A stretch of 64,000 nt of DNA from Lacipirellulaceae bacterium (GTDB taxonomy: Bacteria; Planctomycetota; Planctomycetia; Pirellulales; Lacipirellulaceae). The translations under genes were made by a program, and so were the position numbers. Shown here one piece after another: positions 46,788-55,769 of the stretch. Below the pieces are notes generated by a model. It did not search any database. It was not told the DNA's origin and worked only from the letters and a program-made list of their open reading frames with translations. The DNA lies in the NCBI GenBank assembly GCA_040218535.1, contig JAVJRG010000010.1, forward strand, positions 124,001-188,000, read 5' to 3'. How positions within the stretch are numbered: position 1 is the stretch's first letter; each line of letters opens with the position of its first letter.

Positions 46788-48902
46788 ATGGAAAGAACAA
46801 AAGTAGAAACACAAATCGGTGACAAAACCTTTAGCCTCGAAACCGGTGCGCTGGGCAAGCAAGCTGCTGGTACGGTATTGGTTCAATACGGTGAGACCGT
46901 TGTTCTCAGTGCCGCTGCTACTGGAGCACCACGACCAGGGATCGATTTTTTCCCGCTCACCTGTGATTACCGCGAACGTCAGGCTGCTGCAGGAAAGTTC
47001 CCTGGCGGCTTCTTGAAGCGCGAAGGGCGTCCAACCACCAAGGAAATCTTGACCGCTCGACTGATCGATCGTCCGATCCGCCCGATGTTCACTGAAGGTT
47101 TCAACGACGAAGTTCAGATTCAAAACTTTGTCATGGCCAGCGATCGCCAGACGGATGGTGATATCCTGGCGATGAACGGTGCCTGTGCGGCACTGGGCAT
47201 CTCCGAACTGCCTTTCAACGGACCTCTTGCTTCAATCCGTCTGGGCATGATTGGCGATGAGTTCATCCCACTCCCCTCACAGGAAGACCTGGAGAGCAGC
47301 TCGCTCGACCTCATCGTCAGCGGCACGAAAGACGCCGTGTTGATGATCGAAGGCTTCGGTCGTGAGCTGCCTGAGGACACGATGGCCGACGCCATCATGA
47401 AAGCACACGAGTACATTAAGCAACTCTGCGATCTTCAACAGCAGTTGATCGACAAGGTGGGCAAGCCAAAGATGGACTTCCAGACGCCCCCATCGGATGG
47501 CCTGCTGGAGAAGCTCGAAGAAAAGTATTACGACGAGCTCAAGGCGGCGAAACAAACCGTCGGAAAGCAAGATCGTGCCGAGAAGTGCAGCGAGCTGAAG
47601 CAACGAGCACTCGCTGAAATGATCCCCGACGAAGAAGCCGAAGGCGCTTACACAGTCGCTTCCTTCAAGAAGCAATGGCACGATCTCGAAGCGAAAGTCA
47701 TCCGGGCCTCGATCCTCGAGGGCAACCGCCCCGACGGCCGCGACGGCAAAACGCTCCGTCCGCTCCACTGTGAGGTGGACCTACTGCCTCGCGTCCACGG
47801 CTCTGCCTTGTTCCAGCGCGGTGAAACGCAATCACTCGTGACTGTCACCCTCGGGACAGGACGTGACGAGCAACGGGTGGACGGCCTATTCGAGGAATAC
47901 TCGAAGCGGTTCATGCTCGACTACAACTTCCCCTCATTCTCCGTAGGTGAATGTCGTCCGATCCGTGGCCCTGGTCGTCGCGAGATCGGCCACGGTGCTC
48001 TCGCCGAACGCAGCGTGAATCCGGTCCTGCCGGCCCATGATGACTTCCCGTACACGATCCGAGTGATTTCAGACATTCTGGAATCGAACGGATCAAGTTC
48101 GATGGCCTCGGTCTGTGCAGCAACGCTTGGTCTTATGAGCGCCGGTGTGAAAATCACCAATCCTGTGGCAGGTATTTCGGTCGGCCTCGTCCAAGAAGGC
48201 GATCAGTGGGCGCTGCTTACTGACATCTTGGGTGATGAAGATCACTTCGGCGATATGGACTTCAAGATTGCCGGCACGCAAAACGGCATCACAGGCATTC
48301 AGCTTGACTTGAAGATCATGGGTATCTCAGAAGAGATCATACGTGCTACCCTCGCGCAATCGCGTGAAGCCCGGATCGAAATCCTACGATCGATGCTCAG
48401 CGCGATCGCTCGTCCACGGGAAGAAGTCGCCTCCAGCGCACCACGATTGTATCGAACTTCGATCCACCCCGAGAAGATTGGCCTGCTGATCGGACCGGGC
48501 GGTAAGACCATTCGTGCGATCCAAGAAGACTGCGGCGTGACAATCGACGTCGAGGAAGATGGCACCGTCACCATTGCCGGCGCGGACGAAGCGACTGCCA
48601 AGGCAGGCCTTGCCAAGGTCGACGCCCTGACGGCTAGCGTTAAGGTTGGCAAGATCTACGACGGCACGGTCACCAGCGTAAAGGACTTCGGTGCCTTCGT
48701 CGAAATCCTCCCGGGACGCGACGGACTCTGCCACATCAGCGAGCTCTCCAACGAGTACGTCTCAAGCGTTAACGACATCTGCAAAGTTGGCGATGAAATG
48801 AAGGTCAAGGTCATCGCTGTTGATGAGCAGGATCGCGTGAAGCTGAGCCGCAAGGCGGCAATGGCCGAACTCGAAGGCGAACCCGCCACCGCGGATGCCT
48901 AA
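46788..48902 (+). CDS. pnp: Polyribonucleotide nucleotidyltransferase (PNPase)
   Basis: About 704 residues, the family length. It degrades RNA 3' to 5' with phosphate and also polymerises NDPs. Two RNase PH-like domains are joined by a helical linker: FFPLTCDYRERQAAAGKFPGG (about 60) and DLLPRVHGSALFQRGETQSL with FPSFSVGECRPIRGPGRREIGHG. A KH domain (KIGLLIGPGGKTIRAIQEDCG) and an S1 domain (GKIYDGTVTSVKDFGAFVEI) close the protein. ATG at 46788 has GGAAA ahead of it; an in-frame ATG at 46722 would add an unlikely basic stretch. Confidence 0.98.
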   Translation: MERTKVETQIGDKTFSLETGALGKQAAGTVLVQYGETVVLSAAATGAPRPGIDFFPLTCDYRERQAAAGKFPGGFLKREGRPTTKEILTARLIDRPIRPMFTEGFNDEVQIQNFVMASDRQTDGDILAMNGACAALGISELPFNGPLASIRLGMIGDEFIPLPSQEDLESSSLDLIVSGTKDAVLMIEGFGRELPEDTMADAIMKAHEYIKQLCDLQQQLIDKVGKPKMDFQTPPSDGLLEKLEEKYYDELKAAKQTVGKQDRAEKCSELKQRALAEMIPDEEAEGAYTVASFKKQWHDLEAKVIRASILEGNRPDGRDGKTLRPLHCEVDLLPRVHGSALFQRGETQSLVTVTLGTGRDEQRVDGLFEEYSKRFMLDYNFPSFSVGECRPIRGPGRREIGHGALAERSVNPVLPAHDDFPYTIRVISDILESNGSSSMASVCAATLGLMSAGVKITNPVAGISVGLVQEGDQWALLTDILGDEDHFGDMDFKIAGTQNGITGIQLDLKIMGISEEIIRATLAQSREARIEILRSMLSAIARPREEVASSAPRLYRTSIHPEKIGLLIGPGGKTIRAIQEDCGVTIDVEEDGTVTIAGADEATAKAGLAKVDALTASVKVGKIYDGTVTSVKDFGAFVEILPGRDGLCHISELSNEYVSSVNDICKVGDEMKVKVIAVDEQDRVKLSRKAAMAELEGEPATADA

Positions 48903-48932
48903 CGGCTACCGTGGTATTTGAAAGACTCAACG

Positions 48933-48961
48933 CGGGGAGCCCATTTTGGGTTCCCCGTTTT
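48933..48961 (+). terminator. Rho-independent terminator after pnp
   Basis: CGGGGAGCCCA pairs with TGGGTTCCCCG (one G-U) around a short TTT loop, followed by TTTT. It lies 30 bases after the pnp stop. Confidence 0.88.
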
Positions 48962-48981
48962 GTATCCCTAGCCAGAAAACT

Positions 48982-49152
48982 GGGGACGCGAAAGAACGCG
49001 GATTTGGGCGGGTATTTGCGGATTGTGCCGCTTCGTAAGTGCGAAGCGTTAGCGAGGGAGAATCTTGGTTGGCGTGGCCCCTCGCTTACGCTTCGGGGTA
49101 GAATAAGCGATAATCTGTGTTCCTCTGCTCAAGCCGCGTTCTTCCGCGTCCC
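48982..49152. repeat. Composite element: family A palindrome nested in another inverted repeat
   Basis: Outer arms GGGGACGCGAAAGAACGCGG (48982 on) and GCCGCGTTCTTCCGCGTCCC (49133-49152) pair. Inside them, 49034-49100 is a third, more diverged family A copy (GCGAAGCGTTAGCGAGGG with CCCCTCGCTTACGCTTCG). It fills the gap between pnp and the kinase gene. Confidence 0.78.
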
Positions 49153-49177
49153 ATTCTTCTCCAAGAGATTCTCAAAC

Positions 49178-49906
49178 TTGTCGACAGCCCCCACCACCAA
49201 AGAGCTGCATCAGAAGCTGATCGATCAGTACACCGAGATTGCGCAGTTGGCCGGGGCACTCGCTCACGAGATCAAGAACCCGCTCTCGACGATTCGCCTC
49301 AACATGCAGCTTCTGGCAGAAGACATTGATGCGGAGGCTTCCCCTGAGCAACGACGGGCCGCCAAGCGAATCGACGTGATGCAACGTGAGTGCCAGCGTC
49401 TGCAAGACCTGCTTGACGACTTCCTCCAGTTCGCCAGGGCGCGTCAGTTGAACCTGAAACCCACAAACTTGAACGTTGAGATTGAAGAGGCACTGGAGTT
49501 TTTTGAACCGCAAGCCGCCGCCGATGGAATCGAACTCATCCAATATCTCGACGCAGAGCTACCGCACGTCTTGCTCGACAGTGAAGCGTTTCGCGGAGCC
49601 TTGCTGAACCTGCTGCTCAACGCCAAACAAGCGATGCCTGAGGGGGGAGAGCTTGTCGTCCGCACCACGACTGCCCCGGGCAACGTGATCGTCCACCTCA
49701 TCGACACCGGCATCGGCATGGACGACAACACGGCCGCCCACATGTTTGAAGCGTTCTTCTCAACGACACCGGGTGGTTCGGGCTTGGGTCTTCCCACGAC
49801 GGCTAAAATCATCGAAGCGCACGGCGGGCGAATTCAGGTCGAAAGCGAAGTAGGACGGGGTACGCAGTTTACAATTGAGCTGCCCGTGCCTGCGCGGCTG
49901 ACCTAG
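49178..49906 (+). CDS. NtrB-like histidine kinase without an input domain
   Basis: 243 residues from a TTG at 49178; AAGAGA lies about ten bases ahead. A longer frame to 48911 exists, but its first 89 codons run through repeat DNA and are unlikely to be real. After a short helix come the H box [15 protein letters not shown] (H30), the N box [20 protein letters not shown], and [19 protein letters not shown]. No sensor or membrane segment. It is followed 65 bases later by an NtrC-type regulator, its probable partner. Confidence 0.88.
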   Translation: MSTAPTTKELHQKLIDQYTEIAQLAGALAHEIKNPLSTIRLNMQLLAEDIDAEASPEQRRAAKRIDVMQRECQRLQDLLDDFLQFARARQLNLKPTNLNVEIEEALEFFEPQAAADGIELIQYLDAELPHVLLDSEAFRGALLNLLLNAKQAMPEGGELVVRTTTAPGNVIVHLIDTGIGMDDNTAAHMFEAFFSTTPGGSGLGLPTTAKIIEAHGGRIQVESEVGRGTQFTIELPVPARLT

Positions 49907-49971
49907 CTTCTTTCGGAACCTCCAACGCCGCGGCCCTTCCGACAGTTTTTCCTCGCCGATACGATATCTCT

Positions 49972-51366
49972 ATGGCCAAGAGTACTACCGCCAAAGCCGG
50001 TCCACCGATTAAGGTGTTGATCGTTGATGATGAGGAAGCGCACGCGGATACCGTGGCGGACAGTCTTGCGCGGGTTGGCTACGATTGCACGATCGCGACT
50101 TCCGGCGCGGATGGGGCGGCGATGCTGGAGCGTGATGCTTTTGAGGTAATCGTTACCGATCTGCGGATGAAGGACACGAACGGCCTGGAGTTGCTGGCGA
50201 AAGCGAACGAAGCGCTGCCCGATGCCGAGGTGATACTCGTCACCGGTCACGGCACCGTACAGTCCGCAGTCGAGGCGATGCAGCAGGGGGCATTTAACTA
50301 CTTGCTCAAGCCGTTGGACCTCCAGCAGCTTCGCGCCGTGGTCGATAACGCGGCACGCAACCAACACCTGCGTCGCGCCAATGCTGAACTCACCCGGCGG
50401 CTGGACGAGAAGTTTGGCTTTGAGGGCGTTATCGGCAACAGCCCGGCGATGCACGACGTGATCGTAAAACTGCAACGGATCGCTCCTACCGACGCAACAG
50501 TTCTTGTTCAAGGCGATACGGGGACGGGAAAGGAACTCGTTGCCCAAGCGATTCACCAGAACAGTCCTCGCAAGAGCCGACCGTTTGTAGGATTGAATTG
50601 CGCCGCGTTGAGTGAGAACATTCTCGAGAGTGAGCTCTTCGGCCACATCAAAGGGGCGTTTACCGACGCGAGTGCCGACCGCGTTGGCAAGTTCGAGTAC
50701 GCCAACGGTGGCACGTTGTTTCTGGACGAAGTTGGTGATATGCCGTTGCCGACGCAGATCAAACTGTTGCGTGTGCTGGAAAGTGGGGAGATTACGCGAG
50801 TCGGCTCCAACGAGCCGGTGAAAGTCAATGTGCGGATCCTTTCGGCCACCAATCGTGACTTAGAAGAAGCGATCGCCGACGGCACGTTTCGCGAAGATCT
50901 CTACCATCGGCTGAAAGTCGTTACCATCCGCCTGCCAAGTCTCGCGGAGCGAACGCAAGACATTCCGCTTCTAATCGATCACTTTATCAAAGCGCAAAGC
51001 GGGAAGCACAACAAAGAAATTAAGAGCATCTCGACTGCCGCCCGGCGGCGTCTAATGGCATTCCATTGGCCGGGCAATGTCCGCCAGCTTAAGAACACCG
51101 TCGAAAGTATGATCGTGGTCGACTACGACGGCGTGCTTGATCTCGACGACTTGCCTGAAGAGTTTCACTCCGACGACCCGCAAGTGCTGGCCTCCGGCGG
51201 CGCAGGACTCGCCGAACTGGTTGGCAAGCCGCTCTCGGAGATCGAAGGCATCTTCATTGGCGAAACACTGAAAGTCACCGGCGGTAATCGCGAAGAGGCG
51301 GCCGGGCTGCTGGGTATCGGGGAGCGAACGCTTTATCGGAAAATTAAAGAGTACGGACTGAACTAA
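49972..51366 (+). CDS. NtrC-type sigma-54-dependent response regulator
   Basis: 464 residues. The receiver domain (about 14-125) has acidic pocket DDEE and phospho-acceptor D63 in VTDLRMKD. The AAA+ domain (about 152-385) has Walker A GDTGTGKE (181-188), Walker B GGTLFLDE and arginine finger region FREDLYHRL. The sigma-54 contact loop reads GAFTDA (228-233) where GAFTGA is usual. The C-terminal Fis-type helix-turn-helix reads [20 protein letters not shown]. It activates transcription from sigma-54 promoters on signal from the kinase just upstream; target genes are unknown. Confidence 0.94.
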   Translation: MAKSTTAKAGPPIKVLIVDDEEAHADTVADSLARVGYDCTIATSGADGAAMLERDAFEVIVTDLRMKDTNGLELLAKANEALPDAEVILVTGHGTVQSAVEAMQQGAFNYLLKPLDLQQLRAVVDNAARNQHLRRANAELTRRLDEKFGFEGVIGNSPAMHDVIVKLQRIAPTDATVLVQGDTGTGKELVAQAIHQNSPRKSRPFVGLNCAALSENILESELFGHIKGAFTDASADRVGKFEYANGGTLFLDEVGDMPLPTQIKLLRVLESGEITRVGSNEPVKVNVRILSATNRDLEEAIADGTFREDLYHRLKVVTIRLPSLAERTQDIPLLIDHFIKAQSGKHNKEIKSISTAARRRLMAFHWPGNVRQLKNTVESMIVVDYDGVLDLDDLPEEFHSDDPQVLASGGAGLAELVGKPLSEIEGIFIGETLKVTGGNREEAAGLLGIGERTLYRKIKEYGLN

Positions 51367-51434
51367 GGCGGAAGGGGGAGGGCGGAAGGCGGATAAACCT
51401 TAGCCTTCCACCTTCCCCCTTCCCCTCTCCGCCT
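51364..51434. repeat. Inverted repeat joining the NtrC-like gene and mutL
   Basis: TAAGGCGGAAGGGGGAGGGC on the left and CCTTCCCCTCTCCGCCTTA on the right. The left end is the TAA stop of the regulator gene and the right end abuts the ATG of mutL, so the element fills the gap exactly. Confidence 0.8.
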
Positions 51435-51435
51435 T

Positions 51436-53295
51436 ATGAAAGAAATTCGCCAACTATCGACGAGCGTTATCAACAAGATCGCTGCTGGCGAAGTGATCGA
51501 GCGGCCGGCGAGCGTCGTCAAGGAACTCGTCGAGAACTCGCTGGATGCTGGTGCAACGCGGATTGATGTGACTGTTGAAAAAGGTGGCTCGGAGCTGATT
51601 CGGGTCACTGACAACGGACATGGAGTCCCCGTCAATCAGATTCCGTTGGCGGTCGCCAGCCATGCGACCAGTAAAATCCGCGACGCGGACGACCTGTTTC
51701 GGGTCGGTACGCTCGGTTTTCGTGGAGAAGCACTCGCTTCGATTGCAGAGGTGAGCCGACTGGTGTTTCGTAGCCGTCCCGCTGATGCCGAAGCGGCCGC
51801 GGAACTGGAAATCGTTGGCGGGCGGCACGAGCCGATTCGCCCCGTCGGTGCGCCGCAAGGGACGATGGTCGAAGTCCGGCAACTCTTCTTCAACACGCCG
51901 GTCCGCCATAAGTTTCTGCGGACCACGCAAACCGAGATGGGTCACCTGACCGAAGCAATCACACGCCTCGCCCTCGCCCATCCCGAAGTCCACTTCACCA
52001 TCACCCACGGCGGGCGGCAAACACACGACTTACCTCCGACCGACGATCTGACCGAGCGTGTGGCAATGCTGTTCGGAGAAGAATTGGCTACTCGCTTGAT
52101 CCCTGTTGAGGCGATTGATGAAGACGTTTCGCTCTCCGGCTACGTTGCCAACCCGACGCACAGCCGTGGCAACAATCGGATGCAGTACCTCTTTCTCAAC
52201 GGGCGATTTATTCGTGATCGATCGCTGCAACATGCCCTCGGGGAAGCGTACCGCGGGTTGTTGCTCACAGGGCGTTATCCGATTTGTTTTCTGCATTTGA
52301 AGCTCGACCCCGCGGCAGTCGATGTGAATGTGCATCCGACCAAGTTGGAAGTTCGCTTTGCTGAAGGCGGGCGAATCTATAGTCATCTCCTGGGGACACT
52401 ACGAACGAAGTTTCTCTCGACCGACCTGGTTGCACGCGCGAATCTTCCGAAAGACAAGCAGCCGACCGACGAGGATGAAGTCCAACACGCGACACCCGAG
52501 CGGAGTGAACTGTTTGATTGGGCGAAACGGCAACTCGGGACTTCAGCTTCGGATGAGACGCCACCGTTTCGACCGTTTCCTGCCGAGAGTGGCGAGCGCA
52601 AGCCATTGGAGTTACATAAAGTTGATTTGGCTGGACTGGGCAGTCAGCCAAAAACACCGCACAACCCGACGGCTGACGCCGACGGCTCAGGAGAAATCAC
52701 ACAAACTCATCGTCTCGATGCACCTCATACAACGGCACTTCAAATTCATAATCGCTACCTCGTAACAGAAACCGAAGAAGGCCTAGAGGTCATCGATCAG
52801 CATGCACTTCACGAGCGTATCCTTTACGAGGCTCTGCGAGAGAAAGTCCTCAGTGGGGCTCTCGAATCGCAGAAGCTACTCGTGCCGGAGCCCGTCGATG
52901 TGGCAGCGAACGAGGCAGCCGTGGTGATGGAGCAGAAAGAGCTGCTGTCGCAACTCGGCATCGAAGTCGAACCATTTGGAGGCGAGACCTTACTCGTTTC
53001 TTCTTACCCGGCGATGCTCGCTAATTTGGCACCCGCCGAGGTCCTGCGCGAGTTGATTGAGAAACTGCTCGCTGGCGGCAAGCTCCCCGACTCACGAGAT
53101 TTACTGGATGAACTCCTTCACATGATGTCATGCAAGGCAGCCGTGAAATACGGCGACAGCCTCACGCCCGACGAGGTGACTGCCCTTCTGGAGCAACGCC
53201 ACCTCGCCCAAGATCACCACCACTGCCCCCACGGTCGCCCCACGGCGCTGGTCTTCACGCGAGAACAACTTGATCGGCAGTTTAAACGCATCTAG
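51436..53295 (+). CDS. mutL: DNA mismatch repair protein MutL
   Basis: 619 residues. The N-terminal GHKL ATPase has ASVVKELVENSLDAGATRI, DNGHG, ATSKI and GFRGEALASI. After a variable linker (about 340-430), the C-terminal domain carries the endonuclease motif DQHALHERILYE (DQHAxxExxxxE), with SCKAAVKYGD and CPHGRP. This marks the nicking type of MutL, used by bacteria without MutH. mutS is not in the window. The ATG directly follows a palindromic element, so the ribosome-binding site must lie within it. Confidence 0.96.
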   Translation: MKEIRQLSTSVINKIAAGEVIERPASVVKELVENSLDAGATRIDVTVEKGGSELIRVTDNGHGVPVNQIPLAVASHATSKIRDADDLFRVGTLGFRGEALASIAEVSRLVFRSRPADAEAAAELEIVGGRHEPIRPVGAPQGTMVEVRQLFFNTPVRHKFLRTTQTEMGHLTEAITRLALAHPEVHFTITHGGRQTHDLPPTDDLTERVAMLFGEELATRLIPVEAIDEDVSLSGYVANPTHSRGNNRMQYLFLNGRFIRDRSLQHALGEAYRGLLLTGRYPICFLHLKLDPAAVDVNVHPTKLEVRFAEGGRIYSHLLGTLRTKFLSTDLVARANLPKDKQPTDEDEVQHATPERSELFDWAKRQLGTSASDETPPFRPFPAESGERKPLELHKVDLAGLGSQPKTPHNPTADADGSGEITQTHRLDAPHTTALQIHNRYLVTETEEGLEVIDQHALHERILYEALREKVLSGALESQKLLVPEPVDVAANEAAVVMEQKELLSQLGIEVEPFGGETLLVSSYPAMLANLAPAEVLRELIEKLLAGGKLPDSRDLLDELLHMMSCKAAVKYGDSLTPDEVTALLEQRHLAQDHHHCPHGRPTALVFTREQLDRQFKRI

Positions 53296-53412
53296 CAGTT
53301 CATATTAAACCGCCTCTGATTTAGCGTTTGCCACTTCGCTCCGCTTCGATCAAAATGGTGGTTCTCATAGATTCGCCTCATCCCAGGCATCATCGATCCC
53401 AGGCAACTCATC

Positions 53413-54927
53413 GTGAACGACCAACCTAGAATCTGCGTGGCGATTGGCCGCAGTCGGCATAAACACATGATGGCCGAGCATCGGCACATGGCGGAACAGG
53501 GTGCCCGCATGGTTGAATTGCGGCTCGACTACGTTGCCGGTCGCGTGAATATGGCCCGCCTGCTGGCCGAACGCCCCGCCAACTGCGAGGTGATTATCAC
53601 CTGTCGCCGCAAGGAGGATGGCGGTCGTTGGGGCGGCACCGAGGAAGCGCGGATTCTGCTGCTTCGTGAGGCGATTGCCGAAGGCGTCGACTACGTCGAC
53701 ATCGAAGATGACATCGCGGGGCAGATTCCCCGCTTTGGCGCGACAAAGCGAATTGTCAGCTATCACAACTTCCGCAAAACGCCTGAGGACTTGCGTGAGA
53801 AGCACGACGAAATGGCGAAGCTCGACCCGGACGTCGTAAAGATCGCCACGATGGCCAACTCTCCGCACGACAATCTGCGGATGCTGGAGATGATGCAGGA
53901 GAGCTCCGTGCCAACCATTGGTATGTGCATGGGCGACATTGGGACGCCCTCGCGTATTCTCGCGGCAAAGTTCGGAGCGCCTTTCACCTACGCGACGTTT
54001 AACCACGAACGCTCGTTAGCACCTGGGCAATTAAGCTTCAAGCAGATGACCCAGATCTATCGCTACAACCGCATCGGCCCTGACACTGCTGTCTATGGTG
54101 TGATCGCTGATCCCGTGGGCCATAGCCTAAGCCCCAACGTGCACAACGCTTGCTTTGAAGATAGCGGACTCGATGCCGTCTACGTACCATTCCGGGTCCC
54201 GGCGGACAATCTCGACCAGTTTGTCGGCGATGCGACACGGTTGGGCATCAAAGGTTTGAGCGTGACCATTCCGCACAAGGAAGCGATCGCCCGCCACCTC
54301 ACCAAAGTCGATCCGGCGGTGAAGAGCATTGCCGCAGTGAACACGGTCGCTTTCGATGGCTCCGAACGTGTCGGCTACAACACCGACTACAACGCCGCAA
54401 TGGATTGCCTGGAACACAACATGGGTGAGATCGGTACGAAGCCGAGCCCACTCAACGGCAAACGGGTACTCATCCTCGGTGCGGGCGGCGTGGCTCGCCC
54501 GATTGCCTTCGGCTTGGTGAAACGCGGCGCAAAAGTGACGGTCGCTTCGAGGACCATGAAACGAGCCGAACGCCTCGCGAAGTCGTTCGAAATCAAGCCT
54601 GTCGAGTGGGAGAACCGCCACAAGGGTCCTCAGGAAGTGATCATCAATTGCACGCCTGTTGGGATGCACCCTAACGTTGACGAAACACCGCTAAGCAAGA
54701 CCTTCCTCAAACCTTCGATGGTCGTCTTCGACACAGTCTACAACCCGGAGACGACGCTCCTGATCAAAGAAGCCCGCGAGCGGAACTGCATCACGATCAC
54801 CGGTGTCGAGATGTTCACGCGTCAGGCGCAATTGCAATATTATTTGTTTACCAAGCAGGAAACCTCCGCCGACTTGATTCGCAAAGTGATTAAGGATGCG
54901 ATCGGGCCAATTGGGCGCGGTGGATAA
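53413..54927 (+). CDS. aroDE: Fused 3-dehydroquinate dehydratase (type I) and shikimate dehydrogenase
   Basis: 504 residues. The first half (about 5-215) is a type I dehydroquinase, with RICVAIGR, MVELRLDY, the Schiff-base lysine in DVVKIATM and histidine in VSYHNF. The second half (about 220-500) is shikimate dehydrogenase, with GVIADPVGHSLSPNVHN, VTIPHKEAIA, NTDYNAA and the cofactor site ILGAGGVARPIAFG. It performs steps three and four of the shikimate pathway in one chain. The start is a GTG at 53413. aroK follows. Such fusions are also known in plants and chlamydiae. Confidence 0.95.
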   Translation: MNDQPRICVAIGRSRHKHMMAEHRHMAEQGARMVELRLDYVAGRVNMARLLAERPANCEVIITCRRKEDGGRWGGTEEARILLLREAIAEGVDYVDIEDDIAGQIPRFGATKRIVSYHNFRKTPEDLREKHDEMAKLDPDVVKIATMANSPHDNLRMLEMMQESSVPTIGMCMGDIGTPSRILAAKFGAPFTYATFNHERSLAPGQLSFKQMTQIYRYNRIGPDTAVYGVIADPVGHSLSPNVHNACFEDSGLDAVYVPFRVPADNLDQFVGDATRLGIKGLSVTIPHKEAIARHLTKVDPAVKSIAAVNTVAFDGSERVGYNTDYNAAMDCLEHNMGEIGTKPSPLNGKRVLILGAGGVARPIAFGLVKRGAKVTVASRTMKRAERLAKSFEIKPVEWENRHKGPQEVIINCTPVGMHPNVDETPLSKTFLKPSMVVFDTVYNPETTLLIKEARERNCITITGVEMFTRQAQLQYYLFTKQETSADLIRKVIKDAIGPIGRGG

Positions 54928-54948
54928 AGAGAATCGTTGCGTTGGCGT

Positions 54949-55094
54949 GGCCACGGATTGCTCGGACGACGCGGATTAGTTTTTTGAACGGGAGACGGCA
55001 AAGAAAACAGAGGATTTGTTTCTTCTTGTTGACCTCCGTTCTCTCTGTTTCCTCCTGTTCAAAAACATCTGTGCGATCCGTGTCATCCGTGGTC
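54949..55094. repeat. Long palindromic element, family C, between aroDE and aroK
   Basis: Outer arms GGCCACGGATTGCTCGGACG (54949 on) and CGTGTCATCCGTGGTC (to 55094). Inner arms TTTTTTGAACGGGAG and CTCCTGTTCAAAAAC also pair. A shorter relative is at 31738-31802. Confidence 0.78.
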
Positions 55095-55126
55095 AAAAAA
55101 ATGGGTCGTCTTACTGAGAGAGTCTT

Positions 55127-55657
55127 GTGTCGTCGAGTTGTCTAGCACTGATCGGTTATCGTGGCACCGGTAAGACTACAGTGGCGCAGCAGTTAGCGCG
55201 AATGCTTGGGTGGGACTGGGTCGACGCAGACGTTGAGATCGAACTAGCGGCAGGCAAGTCAATTGCAGCGATCTTTGCGGATGAGGGTGAGCAAGCGTTT
55301 CGCGACCGTGAGGTCGAAGTCGTTGCGGCTCTTCTCGAACGTGAGAAAACGATTTTGTCTTGCGGTGGAGGGGCGATCCTGCGGGAAGCGACCCGCGAAC
55401 GACTCAAGTCTTGCCGCGGTGTCGTTTGGCTGAAGGCATCCGTGGAGACGATCCACAGTCGTGTCTCCGACGATCAAACAACCGCCGACAGGCGTCCTAA
55501 CCTGACTAATGCGGGCGGTCGGACCGAGATCGAGGAGGTTCTGGCAGCCAGAACGCCTCTTTACGCGGAGTGTGCTACCCTTGAGGTCGATACCGAAGAT
55601 AAGGCCCCTGCGGAAATCGCCGAAGAGATTCTCGGCAAGTTGGGGCTGGTATCTTGA
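55127..55657 (+). CDS. aroK: Shikimate kinase
   Basis: 176 residues. It phosphorylates shikimate with ATP, the fifth step of the pathway. The Walker A motif GYRGTGKTT lies near residue 10, with the shikimate-binding DADVEIE and FRDREVEV, SCGGGAIL and the lid arginine in DRRPNL. The GTG at 55127 has GAGAGAG ahead of it. Its place after aroDE suggests co-expression in spite of the repeat between them. Confidence 0.94.
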   Translation: MSSSCLALIGYRGTGKTTVAQQLARMLGWDWVDADVEIELAAGKSIAAIFADEGEQAFRDREVEVVAALLEREKTILSCGGGAILREATRERLKSCRGVVWLKASVETIHSRVSDDQTTADRRPNLTNAGGRTEIEEVLAARTPLYAECATLEVDTEDKAPAEIAEEILGKLGLVS

Positions 55658-55769
55658 ATCACCAACTGCACCAAGACTTGAGACCGGACAACGAGATACG
55701 CAGGATTGACAGGATTTCTTCTCGTAAATCCCGCCGATCCTGTTATCCGGTCTTCAATCCCCTCCTGCC

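Noticed and set aside
48911-49177. 89-codon N-terminal extension of the NtrB-like kinase
   Set aside because: It runs through two nested palindromic repeats and has no domain character. The TTG at 49178 leads straight into the conserved helix.
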